From an uncultured Prevotellaceae bacterium (GTDB lineage Bacteria; Bacteroidota; Bacteroidia; Bacteroidales; Bacteroidaceae), in NCBI GenBank assembly GCA_900313615.1, contig OMRP01000007.1:1-64000 (forward strand): a stretch of 64,000 nucleotides of DNA, in the 5' to 3' direction. Below, piece by piece: positions 1 through 8,208 of this stretch. The position numbers were made by a program, and so were the translations under genes. The notes below the pieces were generated by a model. That model saw nothing but the letters and a program-made list of their open reading frames with translations, made no database searches and was not told where the DNA came from. Each line of letters begins with the position of its first letter. Position 1 is the stretch's first letter.

Positions 1-1
1 A

Positions 2-832
2 ACCATTGTGCAGAAGATGAACTACTATCCCTCCGGCCTGCAGTTCTGCAACAACGTCACGGACAGCGACGTGCAGCCGCAAAGGTACAACGGCAAGGAA
101 CTGGACAAGATGCACGGCCTGAACACCTACGACTACGGCGCAAGGCAGTACAACCCCGTCACCGCACGCTGGGACAGGATGGATCCGCTCTGCGAGAAGT
201 ACTACAGTATCGGTCCTTATACATATTGTGGAGATAATCCAATAAACGCAATAGACGATAAAGGTGATAGCATTTGCGTGTTGAATTACGGAAGTGGTTC
301 GCATCAACATTTGGCAATGCTGATCCAGAATGATGAGGGTAAATGGTCTTATTATTCTTTTAATGGAACAAAAATCTTTAGTAGCACATCTGGACTTTTG
401 GGAGGGGCACCGCACAATAATCTAGGTGAGAGGTCTTTTGATAGTCCTAATGATTTTCTAAATAGCATATATAATAGTGACGGAACCAAAGAAGATATCA
501 AACAAGATAAAATCAATGGGTATGGATATACCGAAGGCTATATTCTTCCGACTACTCCAGAAGAAGATGGAAAAATAAAAGAAAATTTTGTGAAAGCGGT
601 AAATGAAGGTTATAATTTACTAACAAACCAGTGTGCAAATGGTGTTCAAAAAGCATTAAATAGTGTTGGAATAAAAACAACTACTATCAATAATTTTAAT
701 CACAGCACTTCTTCTGGAGCAGTTTTTCCGATGTCTCCACATGATAGAGTGGAAGTAAATCCATATTTACCTAGCTCAGCATTTAAGGCAATAAGAGATA
801 ATAATCCTAGAGGTATATATATAAAAAGGTAA
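2..832 (+). CDS. RHS-repeat polymorphic toxin, C-terminal part (5' end outside window)
   Basis: The reading frame is open to the left edge, so only the end of the protein is present. Counting from the GTG at base 8, residues 27-88 are an RHS-associated core: YNGKELD, then YDYGARQYNP, RWDRMDP and CGDNPINAIDDKG. This motif closes the RHS shell and precedes the toxin tip. The tip (about residues 89-274) has a histidine near a hydrophobic strand (HQHLAMLI, H99/H101) and a later cysteine (NQCANG, C209). This His-then-Cys order resembles permuted NlpC/P60 or LRAT-like papain folds; that is an inference. Base composition changes from GC-rich to strongly AT-rich near base 205, inside the core/tip junction, as expected for tip exchange. 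The next gene is a probable immunity gene. The RHS call is firm; the tip activity is uncertain. Confidence 0.85.
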   Translation, partial: TIVQKMNYYPSGLQFCNNVTDSDVQPQRYNGKELDKMHGLNTYDYGARQYNPVTARWDRMDPLCEKYYSIGPYTYCGDNPINAIDDKGDSICVLNYGSGSHQHLAMLIQNDEGKWSYYSFNGTKIFSSTSGLLGGAPHNNLGERSFDSPNDFLNSIYNSDGTKEDIKQDKINGYGYTEGYILPTTPEEDGKIKENFVKAVNEGYNLLTNQCANGVQKALNSVGIKTTTINNFNHSTSSGAVFPMSPHDRVEVNPYLPSSAFKAIRDNNPRGIYIKR

Positions 833-839
833 CTTTACC

Positions 840-1184
840 ATGCAAAAAGTAATTGACTGGTATTTTCTTATAGTAAGTAGTGTAATTACTATTATGTCTT
901 TTTGTTTTTGTATTCAAGAAAAAAACTGGGGCAATATTCTTTTGTTCTGTTTTTCTACCATCGTATCTATCCTTTACATCATAAATATATTAAAGAAATC
1001 TGCTTTTTTTCGATTGGTTGTAAAATGTGTTTCTGTATTATTAAGTCTAATAATAGCATTAATTTTGCCAATTTCATTAATAATGCTTACTTTCAGATAT
1101 GAAATAGTTTTTTATCTTGCTATTTGTTTTTGTATTCTAAATATCATATTATCATTATGTATGAAAACTGAGGTGCATAAATGA
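840..1184 (+). CDS. Small multi-pass membrane protein, probable immunity protein of the RHS toxin
   Basis: The protein has 114 residues and starts 7 bases after the toxin stop codon. It is very hydrophobic, with three to four predicted membrane helices at about residues 7-23, 31-50, 58-83 and 88-107, and short basic loops. It shares the low GC content of the toxin tip and not of the neighbouring core genes. Genes directly downstream of an RHS tip usually encode the cognate immunity protein, and membrane-protein immunities are known for several polymorphic toxins. I do not recognise the family, so the role rests on position and composition. An unrelated small membrane protein remains possible. 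Confidence 0.6.
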   Translation: MQKVIDWYFLIVSSVITIMSFCFCIQEKNWGNILLFCFSTIVSILYIINILKKSAFFRLVVKCVSVLLSLIIALILPISLIMLTFRYEIVFYLAICFCILNIILSLCMKTEVHK

Positions 1185-1315
1185 ACCAAAATCACAGGAA
1201 AGGTTATGGATTAAAAAGAGATTCATTTTATCATGTTCAACATGAATGAAGGAGAAAATCATCGATGAAAAAACGAATAGACCATACAACATATCGGCAG
1301 AAAAAACAAACATTT

Positions 1316-1353
1316 CGGGCGAAATCTACCTGTTTTTACATAGATTTCGCCCG
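1316..1353. terminator. Bidirectional hairpin terminator
   Basis: A perfect 13-bp stem (CGGGCGAAATCTA at 1316-1328 with its complement at 1341-1353) and a 12-base loop. It lies between the plus-strand toxin/immunity genes and the convergent merR-like gene. There is no long T-run, so its strength is uncertain. Confidence 0.6.
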
Positions 1354-1366
1354 GAATAATTCTTAA

Positions 1367-1714
1367 TTACGTCAATCCGTCAAGTTGTTTTTTCAGTGCC
1401 AGCAGTTCATCACGTACATTGATGAGACTGTCCATGACACGGGCACTGCGGTCAGCACCGTCACGGTTTTCATTGAGCATCTTCCTGGCAGAGGCAATCT
1501 TGAAGCCCCGCACCTTCACCAGGTTATAAATCAGTTTTATCTGTTCGATATCCTTCTCTGTATATTGGCGCACCTTGTTGCCTGTGGTTTTAGGCTTCAG
1601 ATGTGGAAACTGCGTCTCCCAATACCTGAGCAAGCTCTCTTTCACATCGAACATGGCCGCCACCTCTTTGATGGAGTAATAAATCTTCAGATTTTTAGCA
1701 CCTGTTTCACTCAT
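1367..1714 (-). CDS. MerR-family transcriptional regulator
   Basis: The protein has 115 residues from the ATG at 1714. A longer in-frame extension to 1783 would run through the promoter and is rejected. Residues about 10-80 form a winged helix of the MerR type, with YYSIKEVAAMFDV as helix-turn-helix, LLRYWETQF, and then a wing (NKVRQYTEKDIEQIKLI). The C-terminal part is a short coiled coil that would make the dimer. No effector-binding domain follows and there is no cysteine pattern for metal binding, so the signal it senses cannot be named. It is transcribed divergently from alaS, an arrangement I recall from other Bacteroidales. Confidence 0.85.
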   Translation of the reverse strand: MSETGAKNLKIYYSIKEVAAMFDVKESLLRYWETQFPHLKPKTTGNKVRQYTEKDIEQIKLIYNLVKVRGFKIASARKMLNENRDGADRSARVMDSLINVRDELLALKKQLDGLT

Positions 1715-1742
1715 ATCGTTGCATTGAATGGATTGACAGTTG

Positions 1743-1750
1743 CAAAAGTA
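1743..1750 (-). promoter_or_regulatory. -7 box for the MerR-family gene
   Basis: On the minus strand this reads TACTTTTG, a match to the Bacteroidota -7 consensus TAnnTTTG, 29 bases before the chosen ATG. No well-spaced -33 TTTG was found. Confidence 0.5.
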
Positions 1751-1803
1751 CGAATTTTTCCCAACATTCCCCTTGAAAAACATGAGATTTGGGAATTTTT
1801 CCG

Positions 1804-1811
1804 TATTTTTG
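1804..1811 (+). promoter_or_regulatory. -7 box for alaS
   Basis: TATTTTTG matches the TAnnTTTG consensus, 40 bases before the alaS start. It excludes the upstream in-frame start at 1789. No well-spaced -33 element is visible. Confidence 0.5.
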
Positions 1812-1851
1812 CAAGTTGAAATGCAATGAAAATCAAAAAACTACAAAAATA

Positions 1852-4473
1852 ATGATGACAGCCAATGAAATCCGCGACTCGTTCAAGAAGTTTTTCGAGT
1901 CGAAAGGACACGCCATCGTGCCCTCAGCACCGATGGTAATCAAGGATGACCCCACCCTAATGTTCACCAATGCCGGTATGAACCAATGGAAAGACATTAT
2001 CCTCGGTACACGCGACCCTGAACCGCGCCGCAGAGCCGACTCGCAGAAATGTCTCCGCGTGAGCGGCAAGCACAACGACTTGGAAGAGGTAGGACACGAC
2101 ACCTACCACCATACCATGTTCGAGATGCTCGGCAACTGGAGCTTCGGTGACTATTTCAAGGAGAAAGCCATTGACTGGGGATGGGAATACCTTGTCGACG
2201 TGCTGCACCTCGACCCCAAAGACCTCTACGTGACCGTATTCGAGGGCTCCGAGGAAGAGGGACTGAGCCGCGATGACGAAGCCGCCGGCTATTGGGCCAA
2301 GCATGTGCCCGCCGACCATATCCTCAACGGCAACAAACATGATAATTTCTGGGAGATGGGCGACACAGGACCCTGCGGTCCCTGCTCGGAGATACACCTC
2401 GACTCACGCACGCCCGAAGAGAAAGCCAAGGTGCCCGGCCGTGAGTTGGTGAACAAAGATGACCCCCAGGTGATAGAGATATGGAACCTCGTGTTCATGC
2501 AATACAATCGCAAGGCCGACGGCTCGCTGGAGAAACTGTCGATGAACGTCATCGACACCGGCATGGGCTTTGAACGTCTGGTGCGCGCCATTCAAGGCAA
2601 GCATTCCAACTACGACACCGACATCTTCCAGCCATTCATCCGCGAGATTGCCCGACTGTCGGGTATGGAATACGGCAAGGACGAAGCTACCGACGTGGCT
2701 ATGCGCGTGGTGAGCGACCACCTGCGTGCCGTGGCCTTCAGCATCGCCGACGGTCAACTGCCCGGCAATGCCAAGGCGGGGTATGTCATCCGTCGCATCC
2801 TGCGCCGCGCCGTACGTTATGCCTACACATTCCTAGGACAAAAAGAAGCCTTCATCTACAAACTCATCCCCGTGCTCGTGGCCGAGATGGGTGACTCCTA
2901 CCCCGAACTGAAAGCACAGCACCAGTTGATAGTCAAGGTGATCAAGGAAGAGGAAGATGCCTTCCTGCGCACCTTGGACAAAGGTATCGCCCTGTTGGGC
3001 TCTGCCATGGACGAAGTGAAAACCCAGGGTGGCACCACGCTCGACGGCACCAAGGCCTTCCGTCTGTTCGACACCTACGGATTCCCACTCGACCTCACAC
3101 AGCTCATCTGCCGCGAGAATGGTCTGAGCGTTGACGAGGAGCAGTTCCAGGTGGAGATGCAGAAGCAGAAAGAGCGTGCCCGTAATGCCGCCGCTGTTGA
3201 GAACAGCGACTGGGTGGTGCTGCAGGAAGGCGAGCAGCTGTTCGTGGGTTACGATTTTAACGAGCACGACTGCCATATCCTGCGCTACCGCAAGGTGACT
3301 CAGAAGAAGAACAGTTACTACCAGTTGGTGTTCGATGCCACTCCTTTCTACGGTGAGATGGGTGGACAGGTAGGTGACCGTGGTGTCATCGTCAGCGAAT
3401 ACGAGACTGTTGACATTGTGGACACACAACGTGAGAACGGGCAGAGCGTGCATATCGTGAAAGAACTGCCCAAGCATCCCGAAGCTCAGTTCATGGCCTG
3501 CGTCGATACCGACAGCCGTGCCGCTTCGGCAGCCAACCACACTGCCACTCACCTGCTGCACCTTGCCTTGAAAGAGGTGCTTGGTGACCATGTGGAGCAG
3601 AAAGGTTCGTTTGTCAGTCCCGACACGCTACGCTTCGACTTCTCGCATTTCCAGAAAGTGACCGATGAGGAGTTGCGTAAGGTAGAGCGTAAGGTAAACG
3701 CCATGGTTCGCGCCGACTATCCTCTCGACGAGCATCGTGACACACCTATCGCCGAGGCGAAAGCCCTCGGTGCCGTGGCGCTGTTCGGTGAAAAATATGG
3801 CGACAAGGTGCGCGTGATACGTTTCGGTCCCAGCTGCGAGCTCTGTGGTGGCATCCATGCTCACAGCACTGGCAATATCGGGTTCTTCAAGATTGTCGGC
3901 GAGAGTAGCGTAGCAGCGGGTATTCGCCGTATCGAAGCAAAGACTGGTATGGACTGCGAGGAATTGATTTACCATTTGGAAGATGGCATGAAAGCCATCC
4001 GCAACCTGTTCAACAACGCCAAGGACCTGCAAGGTGTCATTGCCAAATACATTGAGGAGCACGACAGCATGAAGAAGGAGATAGAGACCTTCCAGGCCCA
4101 GGCCGTAGAGCGCATGAAAGATCGTTTGTTGGAGAAGGCTCGCCAGATAAATGGTGTGACCGTCATCTCCGCCATCCTGCCCATCGAGGGCGGCTCCGCC
4201 AAAGACCTCGCCTTCAAAATACGGCAGGCAGTGCCGGAGAACCTATTGTTCGTGTTAGGCTCCACAGGTGGCGGCAAACCCCTGCTCACCGTGATGCTCA
4301 GCGACGACATGGTGAAGGACCACGGTCTGAATGCCGGTCAGATGGTGCGTGAAGCCGCCAAACTCATCCAGGGTGGCGGTGGCGGACAGCCGCACTTTGC
4401 CTCTGCCGGTGGCAAGAACGTTGATGGTCTGTCGGCCGCCGTCGACAAGTTGGTAGAGATGGGAGTTAAGTAG
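1852..4473 (+). CDS. alaS: Alanine--tRNA ligase
   Basis: The protein has 873 residues, the usual length for bacterial AlaRS. It charges tRNA-Ala in the cytoplasm. The N-terminal class II catalytic domain contains [12 protein letters not shown] and the motif 2 region ([17 protein letters not shown]). A middle tRNA-binding part and the editing domain follow. The editing zinc site is visible as HTATHLLH and CELCGGIH. The C-terminal DHHA1 part ends with [14 protein letters not shown]. The start is the first of two adjacent ATGs at 1852 and 1855, downstream of the -7 box. The gene is complete with all expected motifs and is divergent from the MerR-family gene. Confidence 0.98.
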   Translation: MMTANEIRDSFKKFFESKGHAIVPSAPMVIKDDPTLMFTNAGMNQWKDIILGTRDPEPRRRADSQKCLRVSGKHNDLEEVGHDTYHHTMFEMLGNWSFGDYFKEKAIDWGWEYLVDVLHLDPKDLYVTVFEGSEEEGLSRDDEAAGYWAKHVPADHILNGNKHDNFWEMGDTGPCGPCSEIHLDSRTPEEKAKVPGRELVNKDDPQVIEIWNLVFMQYNRKADGSLEKLSMNVIDTGMGFERLVRAIQGKHSNYDTDIFQPFIREIARLSGMEYGKDEATDVAMRVVSDHLRAVAFSIADGQLPGNAKAGYVIRRILRRAVRYAYTFLGQKEAFIYKLIPVLVAEMGDSYPELKAQHQLIVKVIKEEEDAFLRTLDKGIALLGSAMDEVKTQGGTTLDGTKAFRLFDTYGFPLDLTQLICRENGLSVDEEQFQVEMQKQKERARNAAAVENSDWVVLQEGEQLFVGYDFNEHDCHILRYRKVTQKKNSYYQLVFDATPFYGEMGGQVGDRGVIVSEYETVDIVDTQRENGQSVHIVKELPKHPEAQFMACVDTDSRAASAANHTATHLLHLALKEVLGDHVEQKGSFVSPDTLRFDFSHFQKVTDEELRKVERKVNAMVRADYPLDEHRDTPIAEAKALGAVALFGEKYGDKVRVIRFGPSCELCGGIHAHSTGNIGFFKIVGESSVAAGIRRIEAKTGMDCEELIYHLEDGMKAIRNLFNNAKDLQGVIAKYIEEHDSMKKEIETFQAQAVERMKDRLLEKARQINGVTVISAILPIEGGSAKDLAFKIRQAVPENLLFVLGSTGGGKPLLTVMLSDDMVKDHGLNAGQMVREAAKLIQGGGGGQPHFASAGGKNVDGLSAAVDKLVEMGVK

Positions 4474-4497
4474 TGACAAGTTACGAGTGATGAGTGA
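4474..4497. repeat. Short degenerate direct repeat (GTGACAAGT / GTGATGAGTGA)
   Basis: GTGACAAGTTACGAGTGATG and its continuation directly follow the alaS stop codon. The same units form a longer tract at 53567-53612. Confidence 0.5.
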
Positions 4498-4533
4498 CCC
4501 TAAAATTTTCACTTTACCCTAAAAAACAAAAAA

Positions 4534-5808
4534 ATGTCTGTGTTTAATAAAAGATTCCTGCGGCTGTTGGCCGCGCTGATACTGCTGGCGCTGTGCATAC
4601 CCAGCAGTGCCATCGACATCAAGTTTCTGAAGAAAGACAGGACGGTTGTCGACGGTATCGCCTATCAGGTGAATGTGAAAAAGGAAAAGGCCATTGTGGT
4701 GAAGAACCCTGATGGCTATAATGGCGACATCGTCATTCCCGAGAAGGTGGAGAACGACAGTCTGACGTTCTATGTCGAGGGCATCGCCGCCGAAGCTTTC
4801 AAAGGATGCAGCGGCATGACCTCGGTCAGCATTCCCCGTACGGTGACTTCCATCGGTAATGGTGCCTTTGAGGGCTGCGCCTCGCTCACTACCATCGAGT
4901 TGCCCAATGCCATCACCGAGTTGCCCTCGGGACTGTTCAAAGACTGTTCTTCGCTGCGCACCATCGAGATGTCTGCTAGTGTAAAGAAGATGGGAGCGGG
5001 CGTGTTCAAAGGGTGCAAGTCGCTCGACATGCTTACCCTGCCAACTTCGTTGGAGAGTCTGCCCACCGAAGCCTTCGCCGAGTGCAGCAATCTCGTTTAT
5101 GTGGGACTGCCCACCGGATTGAAGAGCATCGGGCACGGTGCCTTCGAAGACTGCAGTAGTTTAGAGACTATCGAGATTCCTGTTGGTGTGAAGAGTATCG
5201 ACAGTGACGCTTTTAAAGGATGCAGCAGTCTGCGCACCTTCGTGTTTCCTGCCAGCATGCACACGGTGTCCAACGAACTGTTCGAGAACTGCTCGTCGTT
5301 GACAACCGTCACCTTGAGCAATAGCATCAAAAAGATAGAGCACGATGCTTTCAATGGCTGCACCAGTCTGGAGACCATCGAGATTCCCAACAGCGTGAAG
5401 GATTTCGGTTCCGCCATCTTCAGAGGGTGTAGCAGTCTGAACAACGTCCGCCTATCGAACAGCATGAAAGAAGTGCCGTCGGACATGTTCAGGGACTGTA
5501 GCAGCATGGAGGCCATCACCCTTCCCGCCTCCATCAAGTCGATTGGCAGTAGCGCCTTCGAGGGGTGTACCTCTTTATCGTCGATAGTCATTCCTATCGG
5601 AGTGAAAGATATAGGCGGCAGTGCCTTCGCCAAATGCGCCAACCTGATGGACGTCACCGTGCAAGGTATCGCTCCACCAAAAATCAGTGGCAGCACCTTT
5701 GCCAAGAGCACCGAGAAAGAAGGAACGCTCCACGTGAAGAGCAATGCTTACAACGCCTTTACCAACAACAAGCAGTGGAACAGGTTCCTGACGATAGTGA
5801 AGCAGTAA
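4534..5808 (+). CDS. BspA-type leucine-rich repeat surface protein
   Basis: The protein has 424 residues and an N-terminal signal peptide (KRFLRLLAALILLALC, cleavage near SSA-I at about 26). From about residue 80 to 385 it is built of some thirteen 23-residue repeats of the pattern AFxGCSSLxTIxIPxSVxxIG. This is the LRR_5 (Treponema/BspA) type, each with a Cys-Ser-Ser-Leu step. The C-terminal 45 residues (TVQGIAPPKI onward) are a common cap of such proteins. No clear C-terminal type IX sorting domain or anchor is seen. Relatives bind host proteins or other bacteria at the cell surface; the ligand here is unknown. It lies 60 bases after alaS without an obvious promoter, so read-through from alaS is possible. 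Confidence 0.9.
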   Translation: MSVFNKRFLRLLAALILLALCIPSSAIDIKFLKKDRTVVDGIAYQVNVKKEKAIVVKNPDGYNGDIVIPEKVENDSLTFYVEGIAAEAFKGCSGMTSVSIPRTVTSIGNGAFEGCASLTTIELPNAITELPSGLFKDCSSLRTIEMSASVKKMGAGVFKGCKSLDMLTLPTSLESLPTEAFAECSNLVYVGLPTGLKSIGHGAFEDCSSLETIEIPVGVKSIDSDAFKGCSSLRTFVFPASMHTVSNELFENCSSLTTVTLSNSIKKIEHDAFNGCTSLETIEIPNSVKDFGSAIFRGCSSLNNVRLSNSMKEVPSDMFRDCSSMEAITLPASIKSIGSSAFEGCTSLSSIVIPIGVKDIGGSAFAKCANLMDVTVQGIAPPKISGSTFAKSTEKEGTLHVKSNAYNAFTNNKQWNRFLTIVKQ

Positions 5809-5825
5809 GGGAACGTCACCATAGA

Positions 5826-5871
5826 ACGGACATCGGGCAGCGAAATCTATTCGCTGCCCGATGTCCGTTTT
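5826..5871. terminator. Strong bidirectional terminator
   Basis: A perfect 19-bp stem (5826-5844 with 5850-5868), 5-base loop, then TTT. It lies between the convergent LRR-protein and lipoprotein genes. Confidence 0.9.
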
Positions 5872-5914
5872 GTTGCATTAAATCACCCTCCTCCTTAGGA
5901 AGGGAGAAACATGC

Positions 5915-6538
5915 TTACTTCCTCATGTCGAAGCCTAGACGGAGACCGCTGTAGTTCTTGCTCAGTTCACCGATGGCAGAGAGTGTACCGTTGCCACTCA
6001 TGGAAGCCACGGTCTGCATGATGCTCAGCAATTTGCTTCCCTCGAAGAGAAGTGCGATGCCAGTGGATGTGCCCTGTACATATCCCTTGAGCGTGATGAG
6101 TGTCGCCTTCATGTTGATCTGTCCTGACGAGGGGTCATAGGTATAAGTTCCCGAGAGGGGCACACCCATCAGTTTTCCTGCGAACTGGTTGGAGCCATCG
6201 AACTGGAAGGCCGTGTTCGACGAGCTGACGCCTACACTGCTATAAACAGAGGCCAACTTCGACTTGATTTCGCTGGCTGCCACTTCACCACCCGCCTTGG
6301 CAAGGAGGTTGTCGCTGGTGAAGGCACATCCCGGCTGGGCATAATACCACGTTCCCGCCAACTGTTGCGCTGACAATTTGTCGAGTCCGAGCACACTGGT
6401 GAGCACGCCACCCAAAGCACTGCCTGCCACGCTGGTGCCGTCGCCACCGAGGATACCGCTGAGGAGGTTTCCTCCTGCTCCGCCGCAGCTAGCTAACATG
6501 ATGCAACCTGCGGCAAATGCCATAATAGTTTTTTTCAT
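5915..6538 (-). CDS. DUF4923-like lipoprotein
   Basis: The protein has 207 residues and a lipoprotein signal peptide, MKKTIMAFAAGCIMLASC, with the lipidated cysteine at 18. A glycine/serine-rich segment with a glycine-zipper look (about 19-52) precedes a folded domain containing AQQLAGTWYYAQPGCAFTSD and SGTYTYDPSSGQINMKATLI. This resembles the DUF4923 family of Bacteroidales lipoproteins, which has no known function. There is no Asp directly after the lipidated Cys; the next residues are GG-A-GG. It is a single gene with its own -7 box at 6667-6674 and a 5' leader made almost entirely of short repeats. Confidence 0.8.
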   Translation of the reverse strand: MKKTIMAFAAGCIMLASCGGAGGNLLSGILGGDGTSVAGSALGGVLTSVLGLDKLSAQQLAGTWYYAQPGCAFTSDNLLAKAGGEVAASEIKSKLASVYSSVGVSSSNTAFQFDGSNQFAGKLMGVPLSGTYTYDPSSGQINMKATLITLKGYVQGTSTGIALLFEGSKLLSIMQTVASMSGNGTLSAIGELSKNYSGLRLGFDMRK

Positions 6539-6539
6539 G

Positions 6540-6660
6540 AGAATATAAGTTTGTAAGTTAATGAGTTATTAAGTTATTAAGCTATTGAGTTAATGAGTTA
6601 TTGATGCTTGAGTTAATGAGGCTATGAGTTATTAAGTTTTGAGGTTATTGAGTTAATGAT
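6540..6660 (-). repeat. Degenerate AACTCA/AATAACTT tandem repeats forming a 5' leader
   Basis: About 120 bases made of variants of GAGTTATTAAGTT and GAGTTAATGAGTT on the plus strand (AACTTAATAACTC on the coding strand). The tract fills the space between the -7 box at 6667-6674 and the lipoprotein ATG at 6538, so it would be transcribed as the 5' untranslated region. A tract of the same units precedes the lipoprotein gene at 52469-53296. Confidence 0.75.
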
Positions 6661-6666
6661 GTTTGG

Positions 6667-6674
6667 CAAAAATA
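6667..6674 (-). promoter_or_regulatory. -7 box for the DUF4923-like gene
   Basis: TATTTTTG on the minus strand, matching TAnnTTTG. No clear TTG at the -33 position. Confidence 0.45.
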
Positions 6675-6763
6675 AACAAAAAAATCGAATAAAGGAACGT
6701 TTTTCTTGTTTTTTTACTGTTTTTTCAACAGAATGGTCATTTTTGACGATGCACGCTCTGGTA

Positions 6764-8182
6764 TTATTCCACTTGGTTTTCAGGCCAATTGACGAGGAAA
6801 AGTTTTTCCGTGGCGCGTGTGAACGCGGTATACAGCCAATGAAGATAGTCGGGAGTGAGCATGTCGTCGGTCATATAGCCTTGGTCGACGTAGACATGCG
6901 CCCACTGTCCACCCTGCGCCTTATGACAGGTGACGGCATAGGCATATTTCACCTGGAGTGCGTTGTAATAAATATCCTTGCGCATGCGGTCCATACGCTC
7001 GGCTTTCGTTGGCAAGTCGGCATAATCCTCCATCACCCCATTGAACAGCGCCTCATGCTGTTCGCGCGTCAATGCCGGAACCTCCGTCTGCAACGTATCG
7101 AGCAGCACCGTGCATGTTAACTCCACATCATCGTAGTCAGGCAGTTGCATCGTCACATCAGCGAAATGGAAACCATAAAACTCGCGTATGTTACGCACAC
7201 GCACTACCCTCGCCCTATCGCCATTGGCAATGAACTCGAGATTGATTTTTTCCTTCTCCGCCCAGAAATAGTTATTGCGCACCACCATCAGCATATCGCC
7301 CGACGACAGTTCCTCCTCACGTCCGAGCACACGTCCACGAATGCCGTTGTTGTATATGCCTGCCCTTTTGTTGCTGCGCGTCACCACAATGGTCTCATCA
7401 GCTCCCACCTGGGCATGACTGGTATAGAGTGACTCTATCAGTTCGTCACCCGGCACCCGTACGATGTCGGCAAAGCCATCGAAACGAACCTTGGGCAGCA
7501 ATGTGGCCTCGTCATGTTCCAACATGGCACGCACTGTGGTAGCATTGTACAATATGCCCGACTGCGCCTGTTGACGTAACACCTGCGACAGCCGTGATTC
7601 ATACACCTGCAGACCATAGCCCTCCATCACCTGCTTGGACAAGGCCGGCGACACTTCCTCACCCACTGGTGGCAACTGCGCCCAGTCGCCAATGAGCACC
7701 AATTTGCAGTTCTCGCCACCGAAGACATACTGCACCAAGTCGTCGAGGAGCCGTCCGCTACCAAAGAGCGCATCGAAATCGCCATTGTTGCTGACCATCG
7801 ACGCCTCGTCGACGAGCACCACCGCATCACGCATCTTGGCATAGTTGAGTTGAAAGGAGCCACGGTCGGGACTGTCCATCTGCCCTCGGTAGATACGCCG
7901 ATGGATGGTGTAAGCAGGATGGCCGCTGGCCAAGGCAAAGACCTTCGCCGCACGACCCGTGGGAGCCAACAACAGAATTTTCTGTTGAAGCGCCACCAGT
8001 GTTCTGACGAATGCCGACGCCACCTCGGTCTTACCCGTTCCCGCCGCCCCCTTGAGGATGAGCACGGCAGGCTGATCCTCGCAGAGGAACTGAGCGAAAG
8101 TGTCGAAAGCCATCTGTTGCTCAGCGGTGGGGGCGAAGGGAAAATGCTCCTGTAGGAGAAACGCTATCTCTTGGTTAATCAT
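6764..8182 (-). CDS. RecD-like superfamily 1 DNA helicase (AAA family ATPase)
   Basis: The protein has 472 residues. Walker A is GAAGTGKT (45-52), Walker B is VVLVDEAS (121-128), and motif III is IGDWAQLPPV (about 164-173). Near the C terminus is AVTCHKAQGGQW with a following ALYTAFTRA-like segment (LYTAFTRATEKL). This is the UvrD_C_2 region of RecD/Pif1-type helicases. It lacks the long N-terminal domains of RecD2 and there is no RecB or RecC partner nearby, so it is a stand-alone helicase, probably 5'-3', acting in repair or replication restart. It starts 26 bases after the pectinesterase stop on the same strand and may be cotranscribed, although the two have no obvious shared job. Confidence 0.85.
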   Translation of the reverse strand: MINQEIAFLLQEHFPFAPTAEQQMAFDTFAQFLCEDQPAVLILKGAAGTGKTEVASAFVRTLVALQQKILLLAPTGRAAKVFALASGHPAYTIHRRIYRGQMDSPDRGSFQLNYAKMRDAVVLVDEASMVSNNGDFDALFGSGRLLDDLVQYVFGGENCKLVLIGDWAQLPPVGEEVSPALSKQVMEGYGLQVYESRLSQVLRQQAQSGILYNATTVRAMLEHDEATLLPKVRFDGFADIVRVPGDELIESLYTSHAQVGADETIVVTRSNKRAGIYNNGIRGRVLGREEELSSGDMLMVVRNNYFWAEKEKINLEFIANGDRARVVRVRNIREFYGFHFADVTMQLPDYDDVELTCTVLLDTLQTEVPALTREQHEALFNGVMEDYADLPTKAERMDRMRKDIYYNALQVKYAYAVTCHKAQGGQWAHVYVDQGYMTDDMLTPDYLHWLYTAFTRATEKLFLVNWPENQVE

Positions 8183-8208
8183 TATTAGGGGAATTGGGAT
8201 TTCCCAAA

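Noticed and set aside
1181-1249. A 22-codon frame starting ATGA-overlapped with the immunity gene stop
   Set aside because: Too short to support, no homology recognised, and no clear start signal beyond the overlap.
1265-1366. A 34-codon frame with a Shine-Dalgarno-like GGAG upstream
   Set aside because: It runs straight through the terminator hairpin 1316-1353 and ends at the next gene; more likely a remnant or chance.
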